From positions 1 to 12,972 of the forward strand of contig CAMYNZ010000066.1 of assembly GCA_947259865.1 (NCBI GenBank): 12,972 nt of DNA. The letters are read 5' to 3'. Below the pieces are notes generated by a model. The model ran no database searches, was not told the origin of the DNA, and saw only the letters and a program-made list of their open reading frames with translations. The DNA comes from an uncultured Desulfobacterales bacterium. GTDB lineage: Bacteria; Desulfobacterota; Desulfobacteria; Desulfobacterales; G020354645. Positions 1 through 5,868 of this stretch are shown piece after piece. Numbering within the stretch: the stretch's first letter is position 1; each line of letters begins with the position of its first letter. Both the position numbers and the translations under genes were made by a program.

Positions 1-87
1 ACGATAGCGTTCGTCAAGCGTATCATCAAGGGTCTCTCCGGTGATAAAATCGGTCAGTTTGCCAAGGATTAAATGGTGTCCCGACAT
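1..87 (-). CDS. Partial gene, probable HsdR-N-domain (type I restriction enzyme R-like N-terminal) protein, first 29 codons only
   Basis: The minus strand has an ATG at 87 followed by 29 open codons to the window edge. The peptide begins MSGHHLILGKLTDFITGETL and ends in DERYR. From memory this resembles the start of small stand-alone proteins annotated as 'type I restriction enzyme HsdR N-terminal domain' in Desulfobacterota, which usually continue into a nuclease-like fold. That match is recall, not a search. Just upstream the minus strand carries a modest TTAGG before the ATG. The gene is divergent from the dGTPase-like gene at 295. Only the N-terminus is visible, so no catalytic residue can be checked. 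Confidence 0.5.
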   Translation of the reverse strand, partial: MSGHHLILGKLTDFITGETLDDTLDERYR

Positions 88-294
88 TATTTATACCTAA
101 TTGCAGTGATTATTTTTAATACTTTAAATATCCCTTTACATTCGCACAAGGCTTTGAGATAGAAAACCTTTAAATTCAACAGGAGGATAGTCAACATTTC
201 AGCACGGGTCGCTGCGGGTAAATCATTGCGTTACCGTCAAACACAGGGTGGAAAAACGCCGGCCCCTGAAATAATTGCTAGATAACATTGAGCC
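88..294. other. Divergent intergenic region, AT-rich, no gene seen
   Basis: These 207 bases separate two divergent genes, so promoters for both are expected here. Positions 85-145 are strongly AT-rich. A weak sigma70-like pair on the plus strand is TTGCAG at 101-106 and TTAAAT at 124-129 with a 17-base spacer; it is unconvincing alone. A good Shine-Dalgarno-like AGGAGG lies at 181-186 but no ATG, GTG or TTG follows at usable distance, so it stays unexplained. Confidence 0.4.
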
Positions 295-1377
295 ATGTCG
301 ATTCGAGAAGAATTTGAAAACCGCGAAAGAAATTTTATGTCTCCCTTCGGGTGTTTAAGCGCCGAATCAAAGGGGCGGGTGCGGCCGGACGATCCCTGCC
401 CGATTCGGACAGTGTTTCAGGTTGACCGCGATAGGATTGTCTATTCCAATGCTTTTCGCAAGCTGAAACACAAAACCCAGGTTTTTCTTGCCCCGCTGGG
501 AGAACAATATCGAACACGCCTAACGCATACCCTGGAGGTTGCTCAAATTGCAAGAACGATAGGCCGTGCCATGCACCTGAACGAAGATTTGGTTGAAGCC
601 ATTGCCCTGGGCCATGATCTTGGGCACCCGCCATTCGGTCATGGCGGTGAGGTCGCCCTCCAGGAAATATATTCCAGGGATTTTTCCCACCAAACGCACA
701 GTCTGCGCGTGGTGGATGTATTGGAACACAATGGTGACGGCTTGAATCTCACCCGTGAAGTTCGGGATGGTATTTTAAAACACTCCAAGGGATATGGCAA
801 AATAATTCCGGATGATCCCGCTGAACTGGCCTTTACCATAGAGGGCAGGGTCACACGGGTTGCGGATATTATGGCCTATTTAAATCACGACCTGGATGAT
901 GCCATCCTCAGCGGGGTTATCCGGGAGGATCACGTTCCGGAATCGTGTGCAAAAATTCTAGGTCGCACGCATTCCCAGCGGGCCACGACCATGGTTAAAG
1001 ATCTGATTTACAGCAGTGAACTTCGCGCGGGCGAGTTCCATTTACAAATGAGTGATGAAGTGTATGCAGCCATGTCCGCATTGAGAAAATTTCTTTATCA
1101 ACATGTGTATCGTTCGCCCCGGGTCCATAATGAATATATAAAAGCCAAAAAAATCCTGACCGAACTTTTTACGTATTTCATGGAGAACCACGATTTTCTT
1201 GATCAAGAACTCTCCAGAATGGGCATGGCGAATTGCATTCATGAAAATCAGCCCCATGAGCAAAAAGTATGCGATTTTATTGTTAGCCTGACGGATAGTC
1301 ATGCCATGGATCTTTATAAAAAAATCTACTTTCCGATGCTCCTGTTGGAACGATATGCAGATGCTCCCGCTACTTGA
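295..1377 (+). CDS. dgt: dGTPase-like HD-domain deoxynucleoside triphosphate triphosphohydrolase
   Basis: The 360-residue product belongs to the deoxyguanosinetriphosphate triphosphohydrolase-like family, cytoplasmic enzymes that cleave dNTPs to deoxynucleoside plus triphosphate and so control dNTP pools. The N-terminal region carries the family motif around residues 53-63 (AFRKLKHKTQV), and YRTRLTHTLEVAQIAR at 72-87 contains the first metal-binding His78. The HD dyad is His107-Asp108 in GHDLGHPPFGHGGE, with His111 and His116 as further active-site candidates. Asp191 in RVTRVADIMAYLNHD would be the fourth ligand. The length is normal for the short dGTPase-like proteins. The start is fixed by an in-frame TGA at 289-291; there is no clear Shine-Dalgarno sequence. 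The 3' end overlaps the next gene, implying coupled translation. Substrate preference within the dNTPs cannot be read from sequence. Confidence 0.92.
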   Translation: MSIREEFENRERNFMSPFGCLSAESKGRVRPDDPCPIRTVFQVDRDRIVYSNAFRKLKHKTQVFLAPLGEQYRTRLTHTLEVAQIARTIGRAMHLNEDLVEAIALGHDLGHPPFGHGGEVALQEIYSRDFSHQTHSLRVVDVLEHNGDGLNLTREVRDGILKHSKGYGKIIPDDPAELAFTIEGRVTRVADIMAYLNHDLDDAILSGVIREDHVPESCAKILGRTHSQRATTMVKDLIYSSELRAGEFHLQMSDEVYAAMSALRKFLYQHVYRSPRVHNEYIKAKKILTELFTYFMENHDFLDQELSRMGMANCIHENQPHEQKVCDFIVSLTDSHAMDLYKKIYFPMLLLERYADAPAT

Positions 1378-1951
1378 AGCCGGCAAGGATAAACTGGCGC
1401 CATCCCTGGATGCATTATTTACCATTTATGAAGCCATGGACCGGGCATATGGCCTCGCCGCTGAACATTACGGTTTTAAATGTGCCGGATGTGACGACAA
1501 CTGCTGTTACACCCGTTTTTATCATTATACCTACATAGAATATGTCTATTTGTTAAAGGGCTACCGGCTGCTTGATGGGCCCAAAAGCGCCGCAGTCCGG
1601 AAAAACGCGCTAAAGATAATTGAAAAAAACACCGCGACGGATAAAAAAAAGATGGTCGGGCGACTTATATGCCCGCTCAATTTCGATGGCCAATGTATTC
1701 TGTATGCTTACCGGCCCATGATCTGTCGGCTGCATGGAATTCCCCATGAATTTCAAACGCCGAATCAAACGGTTATCCATGCGCCGGGGTGCGATGCCTT
1801 TACCCAACAACATGGCGATACGGGATACTTTAAATTTGATCGTACACCGTTTTATACAAAGATGGCCCGGCTTGAAAGCGACTTGAAACAGGCTATGGGG
1901 GTCGGCAACAAGCTCAAAATGACGATCGCTGAGATGATCGCGTCGTTTTAG
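1355..1951 (+). CDS. YkgJ-family cysteine-cluster protein (first of three)
   Basis: A 198-residue protein with the YkgJ-family (UPF0153, putative zinc- or iron-binding) cysteine signature. Cys43, Cys46, Cys50 and Cys51 form C-x2-C-x3-CC. Cys106, Cys114 and Cys124 sit in CPLNFDGQCILYAYRPMICR, matching the family pattern CP....C.iY..RP..CR. An eighth Cys is at 146. No signal peptide or membrane segment is seen. The frame stays open back to an ATG at 1301, but that start would put 18 unrelated residues inside dgt. ATG 1355 (alternative ATG 1361) gives a sensible N-terminus and overlaps the dgt stop by 23 bases, suggesting one transcript. The biochemical role of the family is unknown; metal binding or a redox/maturation role is inference. 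Confidence 0.8.
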   Translation: MQMLPLLEAGKDKLAPSLDALFTIYEAMDRAYGLAAEHYGFKCAGCDDNCCYTRFYHYTYIEYVYLLKGYRLLDGPKSAAVRKNALKIIEKNTATDKKKMVGRLICPLNFDGQCILYAYRPMICRLHGIPHEFQTPNQTVIHAPGCDAFTQQHGDTGYFKFDRTPFYTKMARLESDLKQAMGVGNKLKMTIAEMIASF

Positions 1952-1989
1952 AATGATTCTCAAAAATTGATGCTGATTGTCCCAATGGT

Positions 1990-2197
1990 TAAACCGGCCG
2001 GGCGAGGGGAACTTGATTGAGGTGTTGGAGTTCTGACACAAGTGATTGTTGCGGGTTACGTGTTGCGCGTCGCGCTTACAATTTTTAACCCGCAACTCGA
2101 AACCCGCAACCCGCGACGGACGCTTATAAATGAATTTCTTAGATCGTAATTCCAATATGCCAAGCTCCTGAAAAGCTTATTTCGCCCGGCCGGTTTA
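1990..2197. repeat. MITE-like element: 16-bp perfect inverted repeat flanked by GGT
   Basis: TAAACCGGCCGGGCGA at 1990-2005 is repeated exactly as its reverse complement at 2182-2197, enclosing 176 bases. Both outer edges abut the trinucleotide GGT (1987-1989 and 2198-2200), which would fit a 3-bp target duplication but could be chance. No coding potential with a start and ribosome site is seen inside. It fills most of the 308-base gap between two YkgJ-family genes. Whether it is a mobile remnant or a structured RNA or DNA element is undecided. Confidence 0.55.
2048..2110. repeat. GGGTT-word inverted and direct repeat block
   Basis: GTTGCGGGTTA at 2048-2058 pairs perfectly with TAACCCGCAAC at 2086-2096, and AACCCGCAAC is repeated directly at 2087-2096 and 2101-2110. 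The block is built from short variants of the word CGGGTTGCGGGTT on both strands, so it can fold into a long imperfect hairpin. It lies within the larger 16-bp inverted repeat. No T-tract follows, so it is not a classical terminator. Confidence 0.65.
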
Positions 2198-2218
2198 GGT
2201 GTCGTATCATATTGGAAT
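2149..2218. repeat. 11-bp inverted repeat upstream of the second YkgJ-family gene
   Basis: ATTCCAATATG at 2149-2159 and CATATTGGAAT at 2208-2218 are perfect reverse complements with a 48-base spacer. If five bases (ATGTC) bulge out, the pairing extends to GTAAT/ATTAC on the outside. The right arm ends 41 bases before the ATG at 2260, so an operator or a 5' leader hairpin is possible. Its spacer contains the right end of the 16-bp repeat at 2182-2197. Confidence 0.5.
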
Positions 2219-2259
2219 GTCATTACTCCATTCCTAATGGATTCAGGCCTTAGACCGAC

Positions 2260-3042
2260 ATGAAATACATTGATTTAGACGACTTGGATAAATTGCCTGG
2301 TGTGCCGCTTAAGGCCAACGACACTTTTTCGTTCCATTGCCATCCGGGTATTGGTTGTTTCAATCGCTGTTGCCGCAATTTGAATCTCTTTTTATATCCC
2401 TACGATGTCATTCGACTCAAAGATAATCTTGATCTTTCATCCGACCAATTTTTAGACCGCTATGTTGATGTGGTATTGCGGGAATCCTCTGCTTTCCCAG
2501 AAGTGTTATTGCGCATGTCCATCAATGATGACAAAACCTGCCCATTTGCGAACGAAACCGGATGTTCGGTATACCCCGATCGGCCGGACACCTGCCGCAC
2601 CTTTCCCCTGGAACAGGGTCGCGTATATGACAGCCACAATAAAAAACCTCGTTTGATCCAATTTTACAGGCCTCCGGATTTTTGTCTCGGTCAGCACGAG
2701 CCAAATGTTTGGACTTCACAGACATGGTCCCGGGATCAAAATGCGGTTTTCTACAACCGGATGACAGCCCGGTGGGCGGATTTAAAACGATTGTTTCAAG
2801 TCAATCCCTGGGGCAGGGAGGGCTGGCAAAGCCCAAAAGCCAAGATGGCCTTTATGGCCACCTATAACATCGATCGGTTTCGCGATTTTGTATTCACCAG
2901 TTCGTTTTTAAAACGTTACATACTTAAAAGCGAACGGGTCAAAAAGATCAGGACCGATGACGCTGAACTCTTGAACCTGGGGTTTGACTGGGTGAAATTA
3001 TTTGTTTGGGGAATTAAGAGTCGTCACATTCGATTGAGATGA
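2260..3042 (+). CDS. YkgJ-family cysteine-cluster protein (second of three)
   Basis: A 260-residue cytoplasmic-looking protein of the YkgJ/UPF0153 family. Cys27, Cys33, Cys37 and Cys38 form C-x5-C-x3-CC. Cys94, Cys102 and Cys112 lie in the conserved CPF...GCSVYPDRPDTCR block, and Cys142 is a further candidate ligand. It is clearly paralogous to the minus-strand gene at 4824-4051: same cysteine spacing, the same LNLFL/LNQFL segment after CC, and similar C-termini ending in a DAELLNLG.DWV-type stretch. It is about 60 residues longer than the copy at 1355, mainly at the C-terminus. The ATG has no recognisable Shine-Dalgarno sequence, so expression may be low or leader-dependent. It is separated from the first copy by the repeat-rich gap and is convergent with the dehydrogenase gene. 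Function unknown. Confidence 0.82.
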   Translation: MKYIDLDDLDKLPGVPLKANDTFSFHCHPGIGCFNRCCRNLNLFLYPYDVIRLKDNLDLSSDQFLDRYVDVVLRESSAFPEVLLRMSINDDKTCPFANETGCSVYPDRPDTCRTFPLEQGRVYDSHNKKPRLIQFYRPPDFCLGQHEPNVWTSQTWSRDQNAVFYNRMTARWADLKRLFQVNPWGREGWQSPKAKMAFMATYNIDRFRDFVFTSSFLKRYILKSERVKKIRTDDAELLNLGFDWVKLFVWGIKSRHIRLR

Positions 3043-3069
3043 CAATTGAGTTTGAATCGGCGAGGGGGT

Positions 3070-3127
3070 GAAACGGAGAAACGGTGACATAATTTGAGAT
3101 CTCTCCGATTCGCCGGTTCTCCGTTTC
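3070..3127. repeat. Self-complementary repeat between convergent genes
   Basis: GAAACGGAGAA at 3070-3080 is perfectly complementary to TTCTCCGTTTC at 3117-3127; allowing one mismatch the arms extend to 15 bp (3070-3084 with 3113-3127). Related words such as GAATCGGCG and CCGATTCGCCGG surround it. It occupies the 148-base gap between two convergent genes and could stop transcription from either side, but neither strand shows the T-tract of an intrinsic terminator. Confidence 0.6.
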
Positions 3128-3190
3128 AAAAATCGACCGACCGGTGCCGGTTTTCAGTTACATTGATATATCCGAAATCACCGGGTGATA

Positions 3191-4006
3191 TCACAGCACC
3201 CCCTTCGGCATGGGCGCTATATTCTCGCCGCCCAGGGTGTACCCGCCGTCAAGACGAATTACGCTGCCGGTCATAAAAGGGGCATCCTTTATAATGTACA
3301 GCACTGATTTGACCACATCATCGATCCGGCCTGTCCGCCCCAGCAAGGTGTGATCGATCAGGGACTGCTTTTGATCCTTGGAGAGCAAATCCCAGCCGCG
3401 CGTATTTTGGGCATGTCGTGTCTCAAAAAAACCGAGCATGATTTCGTTGACCCGCACCTGGGGAGCACCCGACCGGGCCCAAGTTTCGGTCAACAGGGAT
3501 ATGCCGCGGTTTGCCGCCGCATAGCCGTCATTGAAGATGTGGCTTGCCGGACCGGATCTACCTACCAGGCCGGCAATTGAGGAGATATTGATCACAACAC
3601 CATCACCGCAGGCTTTCAGATGAGGCAGCGCCGCATTAAAAACCCACCATTTAGACCGTAAAGTGGTTTCCAATTCCAGGTCCCACTGCTTCTGTACATA
3701 GGATCCATGAACCACCGGCCAGCCCCCACGCTCGATATTATTGACTAGAATGTCCAGACGGCCGAAATGATCGTGGACTTTTTTAATCAGGGCGCGAATT
3801 TGATCCGTTTCAAGCAGGTTTGTACGCAGTATCAAATGCGGGGTTCCGGTATCGGTGAAATCTTGCTGCAATTCGGCCAGGCGCTCTTCCCAGTCATAGT
3901 AAGTGAGCGCTACATTTATGCCTTCTCTGGCAAGCGCAAGACCGATGCCTTTTCCAATTCCCTTTATTGCACCCAGTACAAGGGCAACTTTGTTTTTGAG
4001 TTCCAT
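3191..4006 (-). CDS. Divergent short-chain dehydrogenase/reductase (SDR) with altered catalytic site
   Basis: A 271-residue Rossmann-fold protein of the classical SDR size. The nucleotide-binding motif GAIKGIG is at 12-18, after a beta strand VALVL. The usual NNAG is NNIE (89-92). The conserved serines are in INISSIAG (Ser142/143), and Tyr162 starts YAAAN, so the catalytic Lys of YxxxK is Asn166. The C-terminal RVNEIMLGFF and GSVIRLDGG blocks match the family. Lys loss suggests a changed or absent dehydrogenase activity. The frame stays open to an ATG at 4096, but ATG 4006 (MELKNKVALVLG) fits the SDR N-terminus and avoids overlapping the upstream gene; it is preceded by a weak GGAAACGAGA. It lies 44 bases downstream of the YkgJ-family gene on the same strand, probably one operon. 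Substrate unknown. Confidence 0.85.
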   Translation of the reverse strand: MELKNKVALVLGAIKGIGKGIGLALAREGINVALTYYDWEERLAELQQDFTDTGTPHLILRTNLLETDQIRALIKKVHDHFGRLDILVNNIERGGWPVVHGSYVQKQWDLELETTLRSKWWVFNAALPHLKACGDGVVINISSIAGLVGRSGPASHIFNDGYAAANRGISLLTETWARSGAPQVRVNEIMLGFFETRHAQNTRGWDLLSKDQKQSLIDHTLLGRTGRIDDVVKSVLYIIKDAPFMTGSVIRLDGGYTLGGENIAPMPKGVL

Positions 4007-4050
4007 GGTGTCTCGTTTCCAGTTCGATTCGAGTATTGAATGTTGAACCT

Positions 4051-4824
4051 TCAGCGTCCGGTCCCATTCATCCCAAACAGTACTTGTTGAACCCATTGAT
4101 GGCCTAGTTTTAATAACGCAACATCGTTATTTTTTATGGTGTCAAACCTCTGCGGGTCAAGCTGGCGGTTATCCAGCAATCCGTCATTAATAATTTTGCT
4201 CCTGAAGGTATCCAGGTCATATAAGGCCATATGAAAAATACGCCTTGATTTATTGTCCAGGGGTCCAGGCCTGTAAAGATTCTTTAAACTGATGATTTCC
4301 ATCAGCATATCGTTCATTTGATTGTATATTTCCAATCCCTGAGACGCAATCCATTTACGGACGGTATGGCAATTTTTCTGATCGAACCCGCGACAATGCG
4401 GTTCTTTTAAGAGTATAAAATGCTCGCTCACCGAACCGGTTTTTCTGGAACGATGGATGGCCCGGACAAGGGGATACATGCGGCAGGATGATGGACGACC
4501 GCGATACACACTGCAACCGGCCGAGGTTACAAATGGACATTTTTTCTGAGAGGAAATGTCGGATTTTAGCGTTATAATCGGAAGCCCCGATTCCGGTCCC
4601 GTGTGCTGGGTCGTATAGCCTGCCAGAAACTCTGCGGATGAAACGCCAAGATGATTTTTCAGTTTTAAAATGTCAAAAGGGGTCAAAAACTGATTTAAAT
4701 CGCGGCAGCAAGAATTAAAACAGGGTAGATGTTTTCCACAGGAGAATTGGAAGGCCTCGTTCGGGGACAGGGGTGACGTTGTATCTACCATAAGGCCACT
4801 TTTATTTCGGGCAATTGGCTCCAA
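4051..4824 (-). CDS. YkgJ-family cysteine-cluster protein (third of three)
   Basis: A 257-residue YkgJ/UPF0153-family protein, paralogous to the plus-strand copy at 2260. Cys29, Cys35, Cys39 and Cys40 form C-x5-C-x3-CC; Cys96, Cys104 and Cys114 sit in CPF...GCSVYRGRPSSCR; Cys144 and Cys152 are additional. No signal peptide or membrane helix. The best start is TTG at 4824: it aligns the N-terminus with the paralogue to within two residues, although the AAGGA just upstream lies unusually close. ATG at 4791 is the alternative; an in-frame stop farther upstream rules out a much longer protein. The SDR gene follows after 44 bases, so the two are likely co-transcribed, away from aprB. A shared metal- or redox-related task with the SDR is only inference. 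Confidence 0.82.
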   Translation of the reverse strand: MEPIARNKSGLMVDTTSPLSPNEAFQFSCGKHLPCFNSCCRDLNQFLTPFDILKLKNHLGVSSAEFLAGYTTQHTGPESGLPIITLKSDISSQKKCPFVTSAGCSVYRGRPSSCRMYPLVRAIHRSRKTGSVSEHFILLKEPHCRGFDQKNCHTVRKWIASQGLEIYNQMNDMLMEIISLKNLYRPGPLDNKSRRIFHMALYDLDTFRSKIINDGLLDNRQLDPQRFDTIKNNDVALLKLGHQWVQQVLFGMNGTGR

Positions 4825-5362
4825 TCCTTTTTCAGGCTGTCTAAACAGCTTTTTGATATAGTGGATACTGATATTACGACCGTCTCAAGATTTAGCATGA
4901 TTGTGGGCCAAGTCAACCGGTAATCAGGTACGCCATAAAAAGGGTATTTCCTACTATATCTAGTGGAAAATTAGTTCTGAGAAACCAGATGTTGTAGCTT
5001 TAACGATAACCGCCTAACTATTTGCATATTCTGAAATTTATTCAACCGAAAGTACTTGACAAGAAAAATGTTGAATGATAATTAAATTCCTTTGGTTACA
5101 TCTTATACTGTTGATATTATAAGAAATATTGACCTTTCAGACTGCGGCCACGTGCCAAGCCCTTGATTTTTAGAACAAAAACTTAAAGAGATAACCGGTT
5201 ACGAAAACAATACCGGAAAAATATTGAAACCGGGTCAAAAATGAGGTTGTTTTTGGCCGACGTTTAGAAGGGAGGTGCAAAGGAATCAAGACCTGCAGGG
5301 AAGATGTAGCTGAGTGTTTTGAATCGGAAACAGATAAAAAAATACATTAGGAGGTATCGTAA
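4825..5362. other. 538-base intergenic region upstream of aprB, no gene seen
   Basis: This AT-rich gap separates the divergent YkgJ-family gene and aprB and must hold the apr promoter. Beyond the candidate promoter near 5056, the 3' half (about 5190-5245) has three ACCGG words that could pair, for example CCGGT/ACCGG, but no convincing strong hairpin. A GGGAGG at 5271-5276 looks like a ribosome site yet no plausible reading frame follows. No tRNA, riboswitch or conserved RNA was recognised. Confidence 0.5.
5056..5082 (+). promoter_or_regulatory. Candidate sigma70-type promoter for aprBA
   Basis: TTGACA at 5056-5061 matches the -35 consensus exactly; GATAAT at 5077-5082 matches five of six -10 bases, with a short 15-base spacer. 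A second, weaker pair with ideal 17-base spacing is TTGGTT at 5092-5097 and TATTAT at 5115-5120. Either would leave a leader of roughly 235-275 bases before aprB. Confidence 0.4.
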
Positions 5363-5800
5363 ATGCCAAGTTTCGTGATTGATGAAAAATGTGACGGTTG
5401 CAAGGGCGGGGACAAAACAGCCTGTATGTACATTTGTCCCAACGACCTGATGGTCCTGGAACCCAACAGCATGAAAGCGTATAATCAGGAACCGGATCAG
5501 TGCTGGGAATGCTTTTCATGCGTTAAGATCTGCCCGACCCAGGCAATCGAGGTCAGAGGCTATTCGGACTTTGTACCGCTGGGAAGCAGCATCATGCCGA
5601 TGTTGGGTACCGAAGATGTAATGTGGACCTGCAAATTCAGAAACGGGACCATCAAGCGCTTTAAATTCCCCATCCGGACCACGCCGGAAGGTGCAGCAAA
5701 CGCTTACCCGGACCTGAAGGGGAGTGACCTTGAAAGCGGCCTGCTGTCAACCGAAGAGTCCGAAGGTTATGAAATTCCGAAACCTCAGGCTACCGATTAA
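5363..5800 (+). CDS. aprB: Adenylylsulfate (APS) reductase beta subunit
   Basis: A 145-residue cytoplasmic ferredoxin-like subunit of dissimilatory APS reductase, which carries electrons to the FAD of AprA. Two [4Fe-4S] clusters are bound by Cys10, Cys13, Cys21 and Cys25, and by Cys47, Cys50, Cys53 and Cys57. The first set has the enlarged spacing C-x2-C-x7-C-x3-CP typical of AprB. Trp48, next to Cys47, is equivalent to the Trp-B48 placed on the electron path in the Archaeoglobus fulgidus enzyme. The C-terminal tail after residue 75 is the extension that wraps AprA in known structures. The ATG follows AGGAGG at 5349-5354 with 8 bases spacing. aprA starts 68 bases downstream, in the same transcript. 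Length and motifs are normal for the family. Confidence 0.97.
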   Translation: MPSFVIDEKCDGCKGGDKTACMYICPNDLMVLEPNSMKAYNQEPDQCWECFSCVKICPTQAIEVRGYSDFVPLGSSIMPMLGTEDVMWTCKFRNGTIKRFKFPIRTTPEGAANAYPDLKGSDLESGLLSTEESEGYEIPKPQATD

Positions 5801-5868
5801 ATCGGTCCTGGGTTAGTTTGAAACAATTGAATGATCAATCAGGATATATAGATTAAGGAGGATGTAAT

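Noticed and set aside
181..285. AGGAGG followed by an ATT-started 29-codon frame
   Set aside because: ATT initiation is very rare outside infC and the peptide has no recognisable feature; a chance frame is more likely.
1610..2155. 181-codon minus-strand frame across the YkgJ-family 3' end and repeats
   Set aside because: It runs through the cysteine-rich coding region and the palindromic repeats; composition and position indicate a chance frame.
3140..3154. ACCGGTGCCGGT followed by TTT as a terminator
   Set aside because: The stem is only 4-5 bp with too small a loop; too weak to call.
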